From the NCBI RefSeq assembly GCF_027853915.1, contig NZ_JAQGLA010000008.1, positions 1 through 64,000 on the forward strand: DNA of 64,000 bases, read 5' to 3'. A program made the translations under genes and the position numbers. Shown here piece after piece: positions 1 to 8,663 of this stretch. Source of the DNA: Saccharopolyspora oryzae. Its GTDB lineage: Bacteria > Actinomycetota > Actinomycetes > Mycobacteriales > Pseudonocardiaceae. Positions within the stretch are counted from its first letter, which is position 1. Every line of letters begins with the position of its first letter. The notes under the pieces are model-generated. The model was given only the letters and a program-made list of their open reading frames with translations, ran no database searches and was not told where the DNA came from.

Positions 1-171
1 CCCCCCCCCCAGCCCCCACAATCCACGAAATCACGGGGATGACCCCACCAACAACGGAACCTCCACAAAGCCCCGAGCACCTTGAAAACTCAAGAGTGGA
101 AAACGAAAAGCCGCCTCGAAGGAAACGGAGCGACATCCGCAAGGACAAGCTCCGAAGCCCGGCCGACAAAG

Positions 172-209
172 GCAGTGCCCGCCCGGACCAAACCCCGGGC
201 GGGCACTGC
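172..209 (-). terminator. Intrinsic hairpin ending the polyol ABC operon
   Basis: A perfect 15-bp inverted repeat (arms 172-186 and 195-209, 8-nt loop) lies 33 bp beyond the stop codon of the last permease gene. There is no T-run, as is common in actinomycetes. Because it closes the operon without an ATPase gene, the two permeases probably use a shared ATPase encoded elsewhere. Confidence 0.7.
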
Positions 210-241
210 AACGGCACTCAACGAGCAAAGCCCCAAACGGG

Positions 242-1066
242 CTACTTGACCGCCCCCATGGACAGACCACGAACCAAGTGGTTCTGAGCGGCCCAACCAA
301 TGATCATCACAGGCAGAGAAGCCAAGAAGGCCGCAGCGCTGAGCTGCGCCCAGTAGAGGCCCTCGCTGGTGATGAACCCGACTAGGAAGACCGGAACGGT
401 CCCGGCCTGAGCAGCAGTCAGGTTGACCGCGTAGAAGAACTCGGTCCAGGAGAAGATCACGCAGATCAGCGCGGTAGCAGCGATGCCGGGCGCCACCACC
501 GGAAGCACCACCCGGAACAGCAGCGTCGGCAGCTTGGCCCCGTCGATCCGCCCCGCCTCCACCATCTCCTTGGGCACTTCCAGGAAGAACGAGCGCATCA
601 TCCAGATCGCCAGCGGAAGGTTCATCGCCGTGTACAGGACCACCAGAGCCCAGACGTTGTCCAGCATCTTGAGGTTCTGGGAGATCACGTACAACGGGAT
701 GATCGCCGCGACGATCGGCAGCATCTTCGTGGACAGGAAGAACCCCAGCGCGTCCCGGGTCCCCGGCACGGCGGAGATGGACAGCACGTACGCCGCCGGC
801 ACCGCCAGCAGCAGCACGAGCAGCGTGGACACCACCGTCACGAACGCCGAGTTCGCCAAGTACGGCAGGAATCCGCGCTCCAGTACACCGGCGAACTGCT
901 CCAGCGTCGGGGTGAACACCACCTTCGGCGGGTTGGTGTAGGCGTCGTTCTCCTGCTTGAACGAGGTCAGCACCATCCACAGCACGGGGAACACGAACAG
1001 GATCGCGATCAGCCAGGTCAGCGCGGTCAACGCCCAGCGGCCGAGTGGGTTGCCAGTCCGCATCAT
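242..1066 (-). CDS. Carbohydrate ABC transporter permease, polyol type (MalG-like)
   Basis: This 274-aa inner-membrane protein is the second permease of a sugar or polyol importer. It has about six hydrophobic segments starting at residue 12, and the EAA-type cytoplasmic loop (EMVEAGRIDGAKLPTLLFRV) that docks on the ATPase sits near residues 180-200, as in the MalG/SmoG family. The start ATG at 1066 overlaps the upstream permease stop (ATGA), which implies translational coupling. Length is normal for the family. It is the last gene of the operon, followed by a strong hairpin. Substrate is inferred from the binding protein and the dehydrogenase in the same operon. Confidence 0.93.
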   Translation of the reverse strand: MMRTGNPLGRWALTALTWLIAILFVFPVLWMVLTSFKQENDAYTNPPKVVFTPTLEQFAGVLERGFLPYLANSAFVTVVSTLLVLLLAVPAAYVLSISAVPGTRDALGFFLSTKMLPIVAAIIPLYVISQNLKMLDNVWALVVLYTAMNLPLAIWMMRSFFLEVPKEMVEAGRIDGAKLPTLLFRVVLPVVAPGIAATALICVIFSWTEFFYAVNLTAAQAGTVPVFLVGFITSEGLYWAQLSAAAFLASLPVMIIGWAAQNHLVRGLSMGAVK

Positions 1067-1995
1067 CGCACCTCGCTCACGCCGAAGGTCCGGAACATCA
1101 GGCGCAGCGCGAAGGTCGCCACGATCAAGGTCAGCACGACCACGATCACGCCCATCGCCGAGGACTGGCCGATGTCGAAACCCTCGAAGGCCCGCTGGTA
1201 GATGTAGAACGGCAGGTTGGTGCTCGCGGTACCGGGACCGCCCTGCGTCATCAGGTAGATCGCGTCGAAGCTGTTCACGATGTAGATCGCCCCGAGAAGC
1301 GCGGCGAGCTGCAGGTATCGGCCCAACTGCGGCAGCGTGATCGAGGCGAAGGTCCGCCACCGGCCCGCCCCGTCGACCGCCGCGGCCTCCAGCACCTCCT
1401 TGGACTGGCCCTGCAAGCCGGCCAGGATCAGCAGCATCATGAACGGCGTCCACTGCCAGATGATCTGCGCCATCACCGATGCCAGCGGGAACTCCGACAA
1501 CCAGTCGACCTCGGTGCCGAACACGAAGTTCAGCAACCCGTAGGTGGGGTCGAACATCGTCGTCTTCCACAGCAGAGCGCCGGCCGCGGGCAGGATGAGG
1601 AACGGCGTGATCAGCAGCGTCCGCACCACGCTGCGTCCCAGGAACTGCCGGTCCAGCAGCAGCGCCAAGCCGAGGCCCAGCAACATCGCCACCAGCACGC
1701 ACACCACCGTCAGCAGCACGGTGTTGAACATCGCTCCGCGGAACTGGCTGTCGGCGAACACGTCGATGTAGTTGCGCAGACCGACGAAGTGGCGAGAGCC
1801 CGGGCGCACCAGGTTCCAGGACTGGAACGAGTAGAACACCGTGAGCAGGAACGGGATCTGGGTGACCAGGACGGTGAACAGCAGCGCGGGCATCAGCGGC
1901 GCGCGGCGCAGCCAGGCCTCGCGCGACCACTTCCCGGGACGTCTGCGAGTCGTCGAACGGTCGACTGCGGTTGTCGTGGTGGCCGTCTGCGTCAT
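1063..1995 (-). CDS. Carbohydrate ABC transporter permease, polyol type (MalF-like)
   Basis: This 310-aa membrane protein is the first permease of the importer. After a short basic cytoplasmic N-terminus (residues 1-30) come six predicted membrane spans; the EAA loop with E-AA-VDGAGRWRTF lies around residues 200-215. The chosen ATG at 1995 overlaps the stop of the binding-protein gene by ATGA; a longer upstream frame exists but would run through that gene. It most resembles sorbitol/mannitol permeases (SmoF/MtlF group). No ATP-binding subunit is encoded here, so it probably uses a shared MsiK-type ATPase, a known arrangement in actinomycetes. Confidence 0.93.
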   Translation of the reverse strand: MTQTATTTTAVDRSTTRRRPGKWSREAWLRRAPLMPALLFTVLVTQIPFLLTVFYSFQSWNLVRPGSRHFVGLRNYIDVFADSQFRGAMFNTVLLTVVCVLVAMLLGLGLALLLDRQFLGRSVVRTLLITPFLILPAAGALLWKTTMFDPTYGLLNFVFGTEVDWLSEFPLASVMAQIIWQWTPFMMLLILAGLQGQSKEVLEAAAVDGAGRWRTFASITLPQLGRYLQLAALLGAIYIVNSFDAIYLMTQGGPGTASTNLPFYIYQRAFEGFDIGQSSAMGVIVVVLTLIVATFALRLMFRTFGVSEVR

Positions 1996-3335
1996 CTGGT
2001 CTCCCGGTATGCCGCACCGACGGATTCGGCGTATTCCTGGGACTGCTGCAGTGCTTCGTCCACCGAGATCTGCCCGGCGATGGCCGCCGAGAGCTGCTGG
2101 CTGACCCGGGTCCCGAGGTCCTGGAACTCCGGGATCCCGACGAACTGGATGCCCGGGTAGGGCACCGGGTTCAGCATGGTGTTCCGCTGGTTCGCGCTGT
2201 CGATCCCGGCCAGCGTGGGTGCGGCGTAGGCGTGCGCGGCCTCCTGGTACTCCGGGATCTCGTAGGTCGACCGGCGGCAGCCCGGTGGCACCCGGTTCCA
2301 ACCGAACTCGGTGCCCACGGTGCGCACGAAGTCCTTGTCGGTCATCCAGCGCATGAACCGCCAAGCGGCGTCCTTGTCCTGGGCGACCTTCGGCATGGCC
2401 AGCGACCAGGTGTAGAGCCAGCCGCTGGTCTCGGTGCGCGACACCGGAGCGGGCACGTAACCGGACTTGCCGACGACCTCACTGCTGTCCGGATCCTCGT
2501 TGGTACCGGCCATGACCGTCGCGTCGTACCACATCGCCGCTTCGCCCTGGCCGTATCGAGTGCCGCACTCGGTGAACCCGGCGCTGGACGCACCGACCTC
2601 GCCGTGCTGGCGCACCAGGTCGACGTAGAACTGGGCGGCGGCCCGGAACTCTGGCGAGGTCAGCTGCGCGTTCCAGTTCTCGTCGAACCAGCGGGCGCCG
2701 AAGGTGTTCGCCACGGTGCTGAACGGGGCCAGGCTCTCGCCCCAGCCCGGCTTGCCGCGCAGGCAGATCCCGGCCACGCCTGCTTGCTTGTCGTCCAGGC
2801 GAGCGGCGAAGTCGGCGATCTGCTCCCAGGTGGGCCGTTCCGGCATGGTCAGCCCGGCCTTGGCGAACAGGTCCTTGCGGTAGGCCAGGAACGACGACTC
2901 GCCGTAGAAGGGCACCGCGTACATCGATCCGTCGTGGGAGAGCGAATCGCGGATGCTGGGGATGAAGTCGTCCGCGTCGTAGCCCGGGCTGGCGTCGATG
3001 TAGGGCTGCAGGTTCTCCAGCCAGCCGTTCGCCGCCCACTGCGGGGTCTCGTAGTTGCTGATCATCACCACGTCGAACTCGCCGCCCTCGGTGGCCGTCG
3101 AGGCGGTGATCTTCGCTCGCGCCTGGTTCTCCGGCAGCTGCACGAACTTCAGCTTGATGCCCGGGTTGTCGCGTTCGAACTGGTCGGAGAGCGCGATGGC
3201 GTCCTCCATCTGCGGGTTGGACACGATCGCCACGACCAGCGTTCGCCCACCCGCACCGAGCGCCCCGGCTCCCGCGCATCCGCTGAGCAGCAGGGCGACG
3301 ACCGCGAGCACGGCCAGCTTGGCTCTACTTCTCAT
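1992..3335 (-). CDS. Polyol/sugar ABC transporter substrate-binding lipoprotein
   Basis: This 447-aa extracellular binding protein (family 1 solute-binding fold) captures the substrate and delivers it to the two downstream permeases. A signal peptide ending in the lipobox LLSGC (Cys about residue 20) predicts a membrane-anchored lipoprotein. The region with DVVMISNYETPQWA followed by MYAVPFYGESSFLAYRKDLF matches sorbitol/mannitol-binding proteins as I know them, so a hexitol is the likely ligand. GGGAGG is spaced five bases from ATG 3335, which I prefer over the TTG at 3338. The gene start overlaps the end of the dehydrogenase by 11 bp, so all four genes form one operon. Confidence 0.9.
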   Translation of the reverse strand: MRSRAKLAVLAVVALLLSGCAGAGALGAGGRTLVVAIVSNPQMEDAIALSDQFERDNPGIKLKFVQLPENQARAKITASTATEGGEFDVVMISNYETPQWAANGWLENLQPYIDASPGYDADDFIPSIRDSLSHDGSMYAVPFYGESSFLAYRKDLFAKAGLTMPERPTWEQIADFAARLDDKQAGVAGICLRGKPGWGESLAPFSTVANTFGARWFDENWNAQLTSPEFRAAAQFYVDLVRQHGEVGASSAGFTECGTRYGQGEAAMWYDATVMAGTNEDPDSSEVVGKSGYVPAPVSRTETSGWLYTWSLAMPKVAQDKDAAWRFMRWMTDKDFVRTVGTEFGWNRVPPGCRRSTYEIPEYQEAAHAYAAPTLAGIDSANQRNTMLNPVPYPGIQFVGIPEFQDLGTRVSQQLSAAIAGQISVDEALQQSQEYAESVGAAYRETR

Positions 3336-4329
3336 CAACGCCTCCCGGCAGGACCTGCACCTTCAGCCCGGCGCCGCTGCGCATCAGGTCCAGCGCGGCG
3401 GGGAACTCCTCCAGCGGCAACGTGTCGGTGAGCAGCTCGTCGGTGTCGATGGCACCGGACGCGACCAGGTCCAGCGCGGCGCCGTAGCTGTGCAGCACCG
3501 CCATCGAGCCGACGATCTTGATCTCGTCGTTGTAGATGCGGAACGGCGACAGGGAGATCCGCGCCTCGGCCGGGGCGACGCCGAACACCAGCAGCCGGCC
3601 ACCGCGGCGCAACGAGTCGAAAGCGGCCTCGATCGCGGGCGCGGCGCCGGTGCAGTCCACGGCGGCGTCGAAGCGCTGGTCGAGTTCGGCGACGTCGGTG
3701 CTCACCGAGACCGCGCCGAGCTTCGTGGCGCGCTCCAGACGTGCCGCATTGCGATCGACCACCGACACCTGGGCACCACCGCGCTGTAGCAGCTGCTGCA
3801 TCAGCAGCCCCATCGTGCCCGCACCGACCACGAGGAACCGCTCCCCCGCTTCAACACCGATCTGGCGCACACCGTGCACCGCGCAGGACACCGGCTCGAC
3901 CAGCGCGCCCTGCTGCCAGGTCATGGAGTCGGGCATCCGGTAGGCAGTGCTGGCGGGGATGGCCACGTACTCGGCGAAGGCGCCGTCGACGGTGTCGCCG
4001 GTGGCGTTCCAGTTCGCGCAGAGATTGCCGTGGCCCGAGCGGCACGGCGTGCAGTAGCCGCAGAACAGCGATGGGTCGACGGCCACCCGGTCACCGATCT
4101 TCCACCCGCCCGGCACGTCCGCGCCGAGCTCGACGACTTCACCGGCGAACTCGTGCCCGGGCACGATCGGGTAGGGCGTGGGCGGGAAGTGCCCGTCGGC
4201 GATGTGCAGGTCGGTGCCGCAGATGCCGCACGCGCCGACCTTGATCACGAGTTGTCCGTCGCCGGGTTTCGGGTCCGGCACCTCACCCACCCTGATCGAA
4301 CCGGGCTGGTCGATGATCGCGGCGCGCAT
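3325..4329 (-). CDS. Zinc-dependent alcohol (polyol) dehydrogenase
   Basis: This 334-aa MDR-superfamily enzyme should oxidise the imported polyol to a ketose with NAD(P). The catalytic zinc site is visible as GICGTDLH and GHEFAGEV near residues 36-62, and the structural zinc cysteines as CGYCTPC...C near 90-105. The Rossmann glycine motif is VVGAGTMGLL near 160. It is the first gene of the operon, with AAGGGG ahead of ATG 4329, and reads divergently from the SorC-type regulator across a 119-bp region holding two identical palindromes. Substrate specificity (sorbitol, mannitol, arabitol or similar) cannot be read from the sequence. Confidence 0.9.
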   Translation of the reverse strand: MRAAIIDQPGSIRVGEVPDPKPGDGQLVIKVGACGICGTDLHIADGHFPPTPYPIVPGHEFAGEVVELGADVPGGWKIGDRVAVDPSLFCGYCTPCRSGHGNLCANWNATGDTVDGAFAEYVAIPASTAYRMPDSMTWQQGALVEPVSCAVHGVRQIGVEAGERFLVVGAGTMGLLMQQLLQRGGAQVSVVDRNAARLERATKLGAVSVSTDVAELDQRFDAAVDCTGAAPAIEAAFDSLRRGGRLLVFGVAPAEARISLSPFRIYNDEIKIVGSMAVLHSYGAALDLVASGAIDTDELLTDTLPLEEFPAALDLMRSGAGLKVQVLPGGVDEK

Positions 4330-4349
4330 GACACCCCTTCCGCTGACCC

Positions 4350-4361
4350 GCTCATATGAGC
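4350..4361. promoter_or_regulatory. Candidate SorC operator, site 1
   Basis: Perfect 12-bp palindrome GCTCATATGAGC, 20 bp upstream of the dehydrogenase start. The same 12 bases recur in the second site, centred 93 bp away at the regulator start. Its position between divergent regulator and transport operon makes it the likely regulator binding site. Confidence 0.7.
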
Positions 4362-4440
4362 ACTGCGGGCCGTTCGTTCCGGCAACTCGCCGAGAATTGA
4401 AGGGTGATTCCGCACATCCCGTCAACATTTTCTCCTTAGA

Positions 4441-4456
4441 ATGCTCATATGAGCAT
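4441..4456. promoter_or_regulatory. Candidate SorC operator, site 2, containing the regulator start codon
   Basis: Perfect 16-bp palindrome ATGCTCATATGAGCAT whose right half contains the ATG (4449) of the regulator gene. The inner 12 bp equal site 1. Binding here would block the regulator's own transcript or translation start, which suggests tight autoregulation. Confidence 0.7.
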
Positions 4457-5429
4457 CAGCAAGATCCGTGCGAGGCTGACCGACACGGTCACGGCGGCGT
4501 CCATCGCGCACCGGTTCTTCGTCCAGGGCCGATCCAAGCTGGAGATCGCCCAGGAATTCGGGATCAGCCGGTTCAAGGTGGCCCGGATCCTCACCGCAGC
4601 ACGGGAAACCGGCCTGGTCCGGGTCGAGTTCGACCTGCCGGTGCCGATCGACCTCGAGCTGTCGGAGGCGGTGCGGACCAGCTACCGGCTGCGCCGCGTC
4701 CTGGTGCTCAATCGAGCGCAATCCAAGGCCGAACGCCCCGAGCTGCGCCGGAGGATCGGTGCGCTGGCAGCGGATCTGCTCGCCGAGACCGCCACCATCG
4801 AAGACGTGATCGGCCTGTCCTGGGCCCGGTCGGTCAACGCCATGGCGGATGCCGTCCGCACGCTGCCGAAGTGCCCGATCGTGCAGTTGTGCGGCGTGCA
4901 GGCGGGCATGGACATGCGGGACCGGTCGGTGGAGACGGTCGGCAGGCTGGCCGACATCTCCGGCGGGTCCGCGTACCCGATCTACGGTCCGCTGGTGCTC
5001 CCGGACCGCCGCACCACGGAGATACTCCGCAACCAGCCGGGCATCGCCGAGACCTTCGACCAGTTCCGCCACCTGACCAAGGCCGTGGTCAGCATCGGAG
5101 CGTGGCGCCCCGACGAATCCACCGTCTACGACGCCCTGAGCCAACCGGAACGGGACGCGATCGAGGAGCGCGGTGCGATGGCGGAGATCGCCGCCCGCCT
5201 CTTCGACGCGGACGGCAACGCGATGTCAACGGGCCTGGCCCACCACGTGCTCGCGATCCCGCACGAACAGCTCGCCCAGATCCCAGAAGTCATCGCCCTG
5301 GGCTACACGGAACCGAAAGCCCGAGCGATCGACGCGGTCCTGCGCTCCGGAGTGGTCACCACCCTGATCACCGACGCCCAAGTAGCCGAGATCCTTCTGG
5401 AGCTGGTCGCCGAACGCCCGCTCGCATAG
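4449..5429 (+). CDS. SorC-family transcriptional regulator of the polyol operon
   Basis: This 326-aa protein has an N-terminal helix-turn-helix (about residues 15-55, with KLEIAQEFGISRFKVARIL) and a long C-terminal sugar-binding SorC/DeoR-type domain (about 75-320, with the GLSWARSVNAM and YPIYGPLVLP segments). Members sense a phosphorylated or free sugar and control the neighbouring uptake operon. No convincing ribosome-binding site precedes ATG 4449; a short ATG at 4441 runs into a stop at once, so the mRNA may be leaderless. The start codon lies inside a 16-bp palindrome repeated in front of the divergent operon. No neighbour downstream shares its direction. Confidence 0.9.
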   Translation: MSISKIRARLTDTVTAASIAHRFFVQGRSKLEIAQEFGISRFKVARILTAARETGLVRVEFDLPVPIDLELSEAVRTSYRLRRVLVLNRAQSKAERPELRRRIGALAADLLAETATIEDVIGLSWARSVNAMADAVRTLPKCPIVQLCGVQAGMDMRDRSVETVGRLADISGGSAYPIYGPLVLPDRRTTEILRNQPGIAETFDQFRHLTKAVVSIGAWRPDESTVYDALSQPERDAIEERGAMAEIAARLFDADGNAMSTGLAHHVLAIPHEQLAQIPEVIALGYTEPKARAIDAVLRSGVVTTLITDAQVAEILLELVAERPLA

Positions 5430-5433
5430 CGGC

Positions 5434-5868
5434 TCAAGCCTCCGCAGCGACGTTGGCGCGCAGCTGGGCGAGAGTCCGTTCGAAAGCAGCCAAATCCCCT
5501 TCGGGGATGCCGGCGCGGAGTCGTTCGTCGAAGGACATCGCCACCTTCCGGAGGCGGTGGAACGCCGCTTCTCCCCCTTCGGTCAGCTCGACCTGGTGAA
5601 CTCGTCGGTTCGCCGGGTCTCGCTGCCTGGTGAGCAGCCCCTCGGACTCCATCGCGTTGAGGTGGTGGGTCAGGGTCGCGCCCTGGATCCCCACCGCAGC
5701 GGCCAGTTCTCGCTGGTTGCTCACCTTTCGGGTCTTGAGCGACAGCAGAACCAGCCACACCGGGACCGAGCCGCCCGCTTCCGCGAGGGCGTCGTCGAAG
5801 GCTCGACCGACCGCCTTCGAGGTCTGCGCGAGGTTCAGCCCCAGCGGCTGATGTGCGGGTCCAGGCAT
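5434..5868 (-). CDS. MarR-family transcriptional regulator
   Basis: This 144-aa winged-helix repressor is of normal MarR length. The DNA-recognition region is around residues 52-80 (NQRELAAAVGIQGATLTHHLN) followed by the wing with TRQRDPANRRVHQVELTEGG. Such proteins usually bind an aromatic ligand and release a divergent efflux operon. It is divergent from the MFS exporter with a 102-bp gap containing a strong-looking promoter and imperfect TAATC-type repeats. It ends 4 bp after the convergent SorC gene stop. Confidence 0.93.
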   Translation of the reverse strand: MPGPAHQPLGLNLAQTSKAVGRAFDDALAEAGGSVPVWLVLLSLKTRKVSNQRELAAAVGIQGATLTHHLNAMESEGLLTRQRDPANRRVHQVELTEGGEAAFHRLRKVAMSFDERLRAGIPEGDLAAFERTLAQLRANVAAEA

Positions 5869-5906
5869 GCCGCCAAGCTAGCACAGACCAATCGAAGACT
5901 AATCGT

Positions 5907-5935
5907 TTGACATCTAATCATTCGAGACCTACCGT
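5907..5935 (+). promoter_or_regulatory. Promoter of the MFS-NmrA-SnoaL-VOC operon
   Basis: TTGACA (5907-5912), a 17-bp spacer and TACCGT (5930-5935) fit a housekeeping sigma promoter; transcription would begin near 5942 and leave a ~29-nt leader before ATG 5971. The spacer holds TCTAATCATTCGAGA, a partial palindrome that may bind the divergent MarR protein. Confidence 0.55.
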
Positions 5936-5970
5936 TGGCTGCACTCGCCGCTGAGGAACTGGGGATTCCC

Positions 5971-7371
5971 ATGACCAACGGAAGAGCAACTCCAAGCACC
6001 CCCGCAGAGCTGCCGGGGTCGGATCGCCGCCGGTGGACCGCACTGGCATTCATCTCGGTCGCGCAGCTGATGCTCGCGCTCGACGCCACCGTCACGAACA
6101 TCGCGCTGCCGTCCGCGCAGACCGACCTCGGCTTCTCCGACGCGCAGCGGCAGTGGGTGGTCACCGCGTACACGCTGGCCTTCGGCAGCTTACTCCTGCT
6201 CGGTGGCCGCCTCTCCGACCAGCTCGGTCGCGCTCGCGCCTTCCGCACGGGGCTGGTCGGGTTCACCGCGGCATCCGCGCTCGGCGGTTCCGCGACGAAC
6301 TTCGGCACGCTGGTGGCGGCGCGCGGCCTGCAAGGTGCGTTCGCCGCCCTGCTCGCACCCACCGCGCTGGCACTGCTCGCCACGACCTTCTCGGAACCAC
6401 GCGAACGCGCCAGGGCTTTCGCGATCTTCGGAGCCATCGCGGGCAGCGGCGGAGTGCTCGGCCTGGTGCTCGGTGGAGTGCTGACCGAAGCCCTCACCTG
6501 GCGGGCATGCCTGTACGTCAACGTCCCCGTCGCCGTGCTCGCAGCGTTCGGGACCCGGTACGCCGCCAGCCGGCCGGGCGCTGTTCGGCGGTCCCGACTG
6601 GACCTCATCGGCGCGTTGCTGTCGGCCGGCGGCTTGTCCGCGATCGTCTACGGGGCAGCGCAGAACTCATCGCGGATCGTGCCCATCAGCACCGGGATCG
6701 CGCTCCTCGCGGCATTCGCCGTGCGGGAGTCCCGGACTCCTGAACCGCTGCTCCCGCCCCGGATCCTCCGCGATCGCAACAGGATCGGCGCGTGCCTCGC
6801 AGTCGCGTGCGGTGTCGCCGGGATGCTGGCCACCTTCCTGTTCCTGACCTACTACCTCCAGGAAGTGCTCGGCTGCACCCCGGTGCAGGCTGGGCTCGCG
6901 TTCCTACCGCTGTCGGCTGCGGTGTTCGCCAGCTCGCAACTGCTCGCCGCGCGGTTGCAAGCCCGCGTAGCTCCCCGCGCGTTGATCGCCTCAGGTCTGC
7001 TGGTCGCCGCTGCGGGGCTGGGCCTGCTGACCGGGTTGGCCCCGGGCGGCTCCTACGCCACCGACGTGCTGCCAGCGGAAATCCTGCTCGGCATCGGCAT
7101 GGGCTGCGTTTTCCCGACTGCGATCAGCTCGGCCACCAGCCGGGTCGATCCCCGCGAGGCCGGGGTCACCGCAGCCGTAGTCAACGCCGCGCAGCAGATC
7201 GGCGGATCGATCGGCGTGGCAGTGCTCAACACCGTCGCCGTCGCCGCAGCAGGGCCCTCCGGCGGTTACGCCCCAGCAGCGTTCTGGGCTGCGTCGACCC
7301 TCGTCGTCGGCGCACTGGTCAGCGCTGTGCTCATCAATGCCCGCGCACCACATCGAGGAGGAGAACGATGA
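5971..7371 (+). CDS. MFS multidrug exporter, DHA2 family
   Basis: This 466-aa integral membrane protein exports small molecules with proton motive force. The family motif LDATVTNIALPS near residue 38 is the DHA2 motif in TM1, and a second motif GGRLSDQLGRARAF follows TM2. About 14 hydrophobic spans can be traced. ATG 5971 is preceded by GGGGAT; an in-frame TTG at 5935 falls inside the promoter and is rejected. It is the first gene of an operon under a divergent MarR regulator, so induction by its own substrate is likely. The substrate is unknown. Confidence 0.92.
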   Translation: MTNGRATPSTPAELPGSDRRRWTALAFISVAQLMLALDATVTNIALPSAQTDLGFSDAQRQWVVTAYTLAFGSLLLLGGRLSDQLGRARAFRTGLVGFTAASALGGSATNFGTLVAARGLQGAFAALLAPTALALLATTFSEPRERARAFAIFGAIAGSGGVLGLVLGGVLTEALTWRACLYVNVPVAVLAAFGTRYAASRPGAVRRSRLDLIGALLSAGGLSAIVYGAAQNSSRIVPISTGIALLAAFAVRESRTPEPLLPPRILRDRNRIGACLAVACGVAGMLATFLFLTYYLQEVLGCTPVQAGLAFLPLSAAVFASSQLLAARLQARVAPRALIASGLLVAAAGLGLLTGLAPGGSYATDVLPAEILLGIGMGCVFPTAISSATSRVDPREAGVTAAVVNAAQQIGGSIGVAVLNTVAVAAAGPSGGYAPAAFWAASTLVVGALVSAVLINARAPHRGGER

Positions 7372-8258
7372 TCTTGGTGACCGGCGCGACCGGGAACGTC
7401 GGCTCGGAGGTGGCCAGCGCGCTGGCAGCTGCCGGGCACCCGGTGCGCGCGATGACGCGACGGCCGCACGAGGCCCGCACACCAGACGGTGTCGAGGTGG
7501 TCTACGGGGACGCAGAGGATCCCGCCAGCCTCGACGAAGCGTTCCGCGGCGTCGACCGCGCGTTCCTCATGACCTCGCAGCAGGTCGGCACCGCACCGCG
7601 CCCGACGCACGACATCAGCCTCGCCGCAGCCGCGCAGCGCGCCGGGGTCGCGCACCTCGTGAAGCTGTCGGTCTACGGCGCGGGCCGGGGCGACGACGTC
7701 ATCGACCGGTGGCACGCGGAGGCGGAGGCGGCCGTGGTCTCGACCGGGATCGACCACACGATCCTGCGGCCGGGCCGGTTCATGTCCAACGCCTTGCACT
7801 GGGCGCCGATGATCCGGCGCGGCGACCAAGTGCGCATCCCGTTCGCGCACCGGCCGACGGCTGCGATCGCCCCCGCCGACATCGCCACCATCGCCGTGTC
7901 CGCGCTGACCACCGACGAGCACCGCAACGCCGTTCACCAGCTCTCGGGGCCGCAAGTGCTGACGCCCGCCCAGGAACTCTCCATCATCGGCGAGGAACTC
8001 GGCCGGCACCTCCAACTGGCCGAACCGTCCCTCGGGGAAACGCGGGCCGGCCTGCGCCGCTCCGGGATGTCGCCGGAAGTCGTCGACGCGGTCCTCAACC
8101 GCGCGGTCGGAAGCGACGACGGCGCACAGGTGCTGCCTGCGATGCCCGGTCTGCTCGGGCGGCAGCCGACCACCTTCGCCGACTGGGTTCGCACGCACAT
8201 CGACTCATTCGCCCACCAGGAGAACGACGACCGGCAGGAGCGAGAAGATGTCCACTGA
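7368..8258 (+). CDS. NmrA-like NAD(P)-binding protein
   Basis: This 296-aa atypical short-chain dehydrogenase begins with the Rossmann motif VTGATGNVGSEV (residues 4-15) and has the NmrA-type segments HLVKLSVYG and HTILRPGRFM. Such proteins are NAD(P)H-sensing or quinone/azo-reducing enzymes; no full Tyr-x3-Lys catalytic pair is obvious, so the reaction stays open. Its ATG overlaps the exporter stop (ATGA) and GGAGGAG lies just upstream, giving tight coupling. In an operon with an exporter and a VOC protein it probably acts on the inducing compound or senses redox state. Confidence 0.85.
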   Translation: MILVTGATGNVGSEVASALAAAGHPVRAMTRRPHEARTPDGVEVVYGDAEDPASLDEAFRGVDRAFLMTSQQVGTAPRPTHDISLAAAAQRAGVAHLVKLSVYGAGRGDDVIDRWHAEAEAAVVSTGIDHTILRPGRFMSNALHWAPMIRRGDQVRIPFAHRPTAAIAPADIATIAVSALTTDEHRNAVHQLSGPQVLTPAQELSIIGEELGRHLQLAEPSLGETRAGLRRSGMSPEVVDAVLNRAVGSDDGAQVLPAMPGLLGRQPTTFADWVRTHIDSFAHQENDDRQEREDVH

Positions 8259-8661
8259 GGAAGGCGTCCGCCAGCTCGAACAGCAGTGGGCCTCGGCTGA
8301 GGCACGCGGTGACGTCGAGGCGCTCGCCGCGCTGACCACCGAAGACTTCGTTCTGGTCGGGCCGCTGGGATTCGTGCTGGACCGCGAGCAGTGGCTGGCG
8401 CGCTACCGCACCGGGGACCTGGTCACCGAGTCGCTCGACTGGCACGACGCCGAGGTGCGCGATCACGGTGACTGCGCGATTTCCGTCGGCGTGCACACCC
8501 AACGCGGGGCGTACCGCGGGAATACGGTCGACGGCGAATTCCGTTCCACCCACATCGCGGTTCGCCGCGGCGACCGGTGGCTGCTGGCCGGCATCCAGTT
8601 GAGCCCGATCGGTGCGCCACCGGCTTTCGCGCAGAACACCTCGCAACCGGCCGGGGAGTGA
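8248..8661 (+). CDS. SnoaL/NTF2-like (DUF4440) protein
   Basis: This 137-aa protein has the NTF2-like cone fold pattern: an N-terminal helix pair (residues 1-35), the TEDFVLVGPLG strand, and C-terminal strands ending with RRGDRWLLAGIQLSPI. Relatives are ketosteroid-isomerase-like enzymes or binding proteins. The start overlaps the previous gene by 11 bp with GGAGCGAG upstream. The last ~15 residues look unstructured. No catalytic residues can be assigned with confidence, and its role is inferred only from the detoxification operon it sits in. Confidence 0.82.
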   Translation: MSTEEGVRQLEQQWASAEARGDVEALAALTTEDFVLVGPLGFVLDREQWLARYRTGDLVTESLDWHDAEVRDHGDCAISVGVHTQRGAYRGNTVDGEFRSTHIAVRRGDRWLLAGIQLSPIGAPPAFAQNTSQPAGE

Positions 8662-8663
8662 TC

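Noticed and set aside
1-15. Run of C at the left edge
   Set aside because: A homopolymer at the very edge could be a sequencing or contig-end effect, and nothing around it gives it a function.
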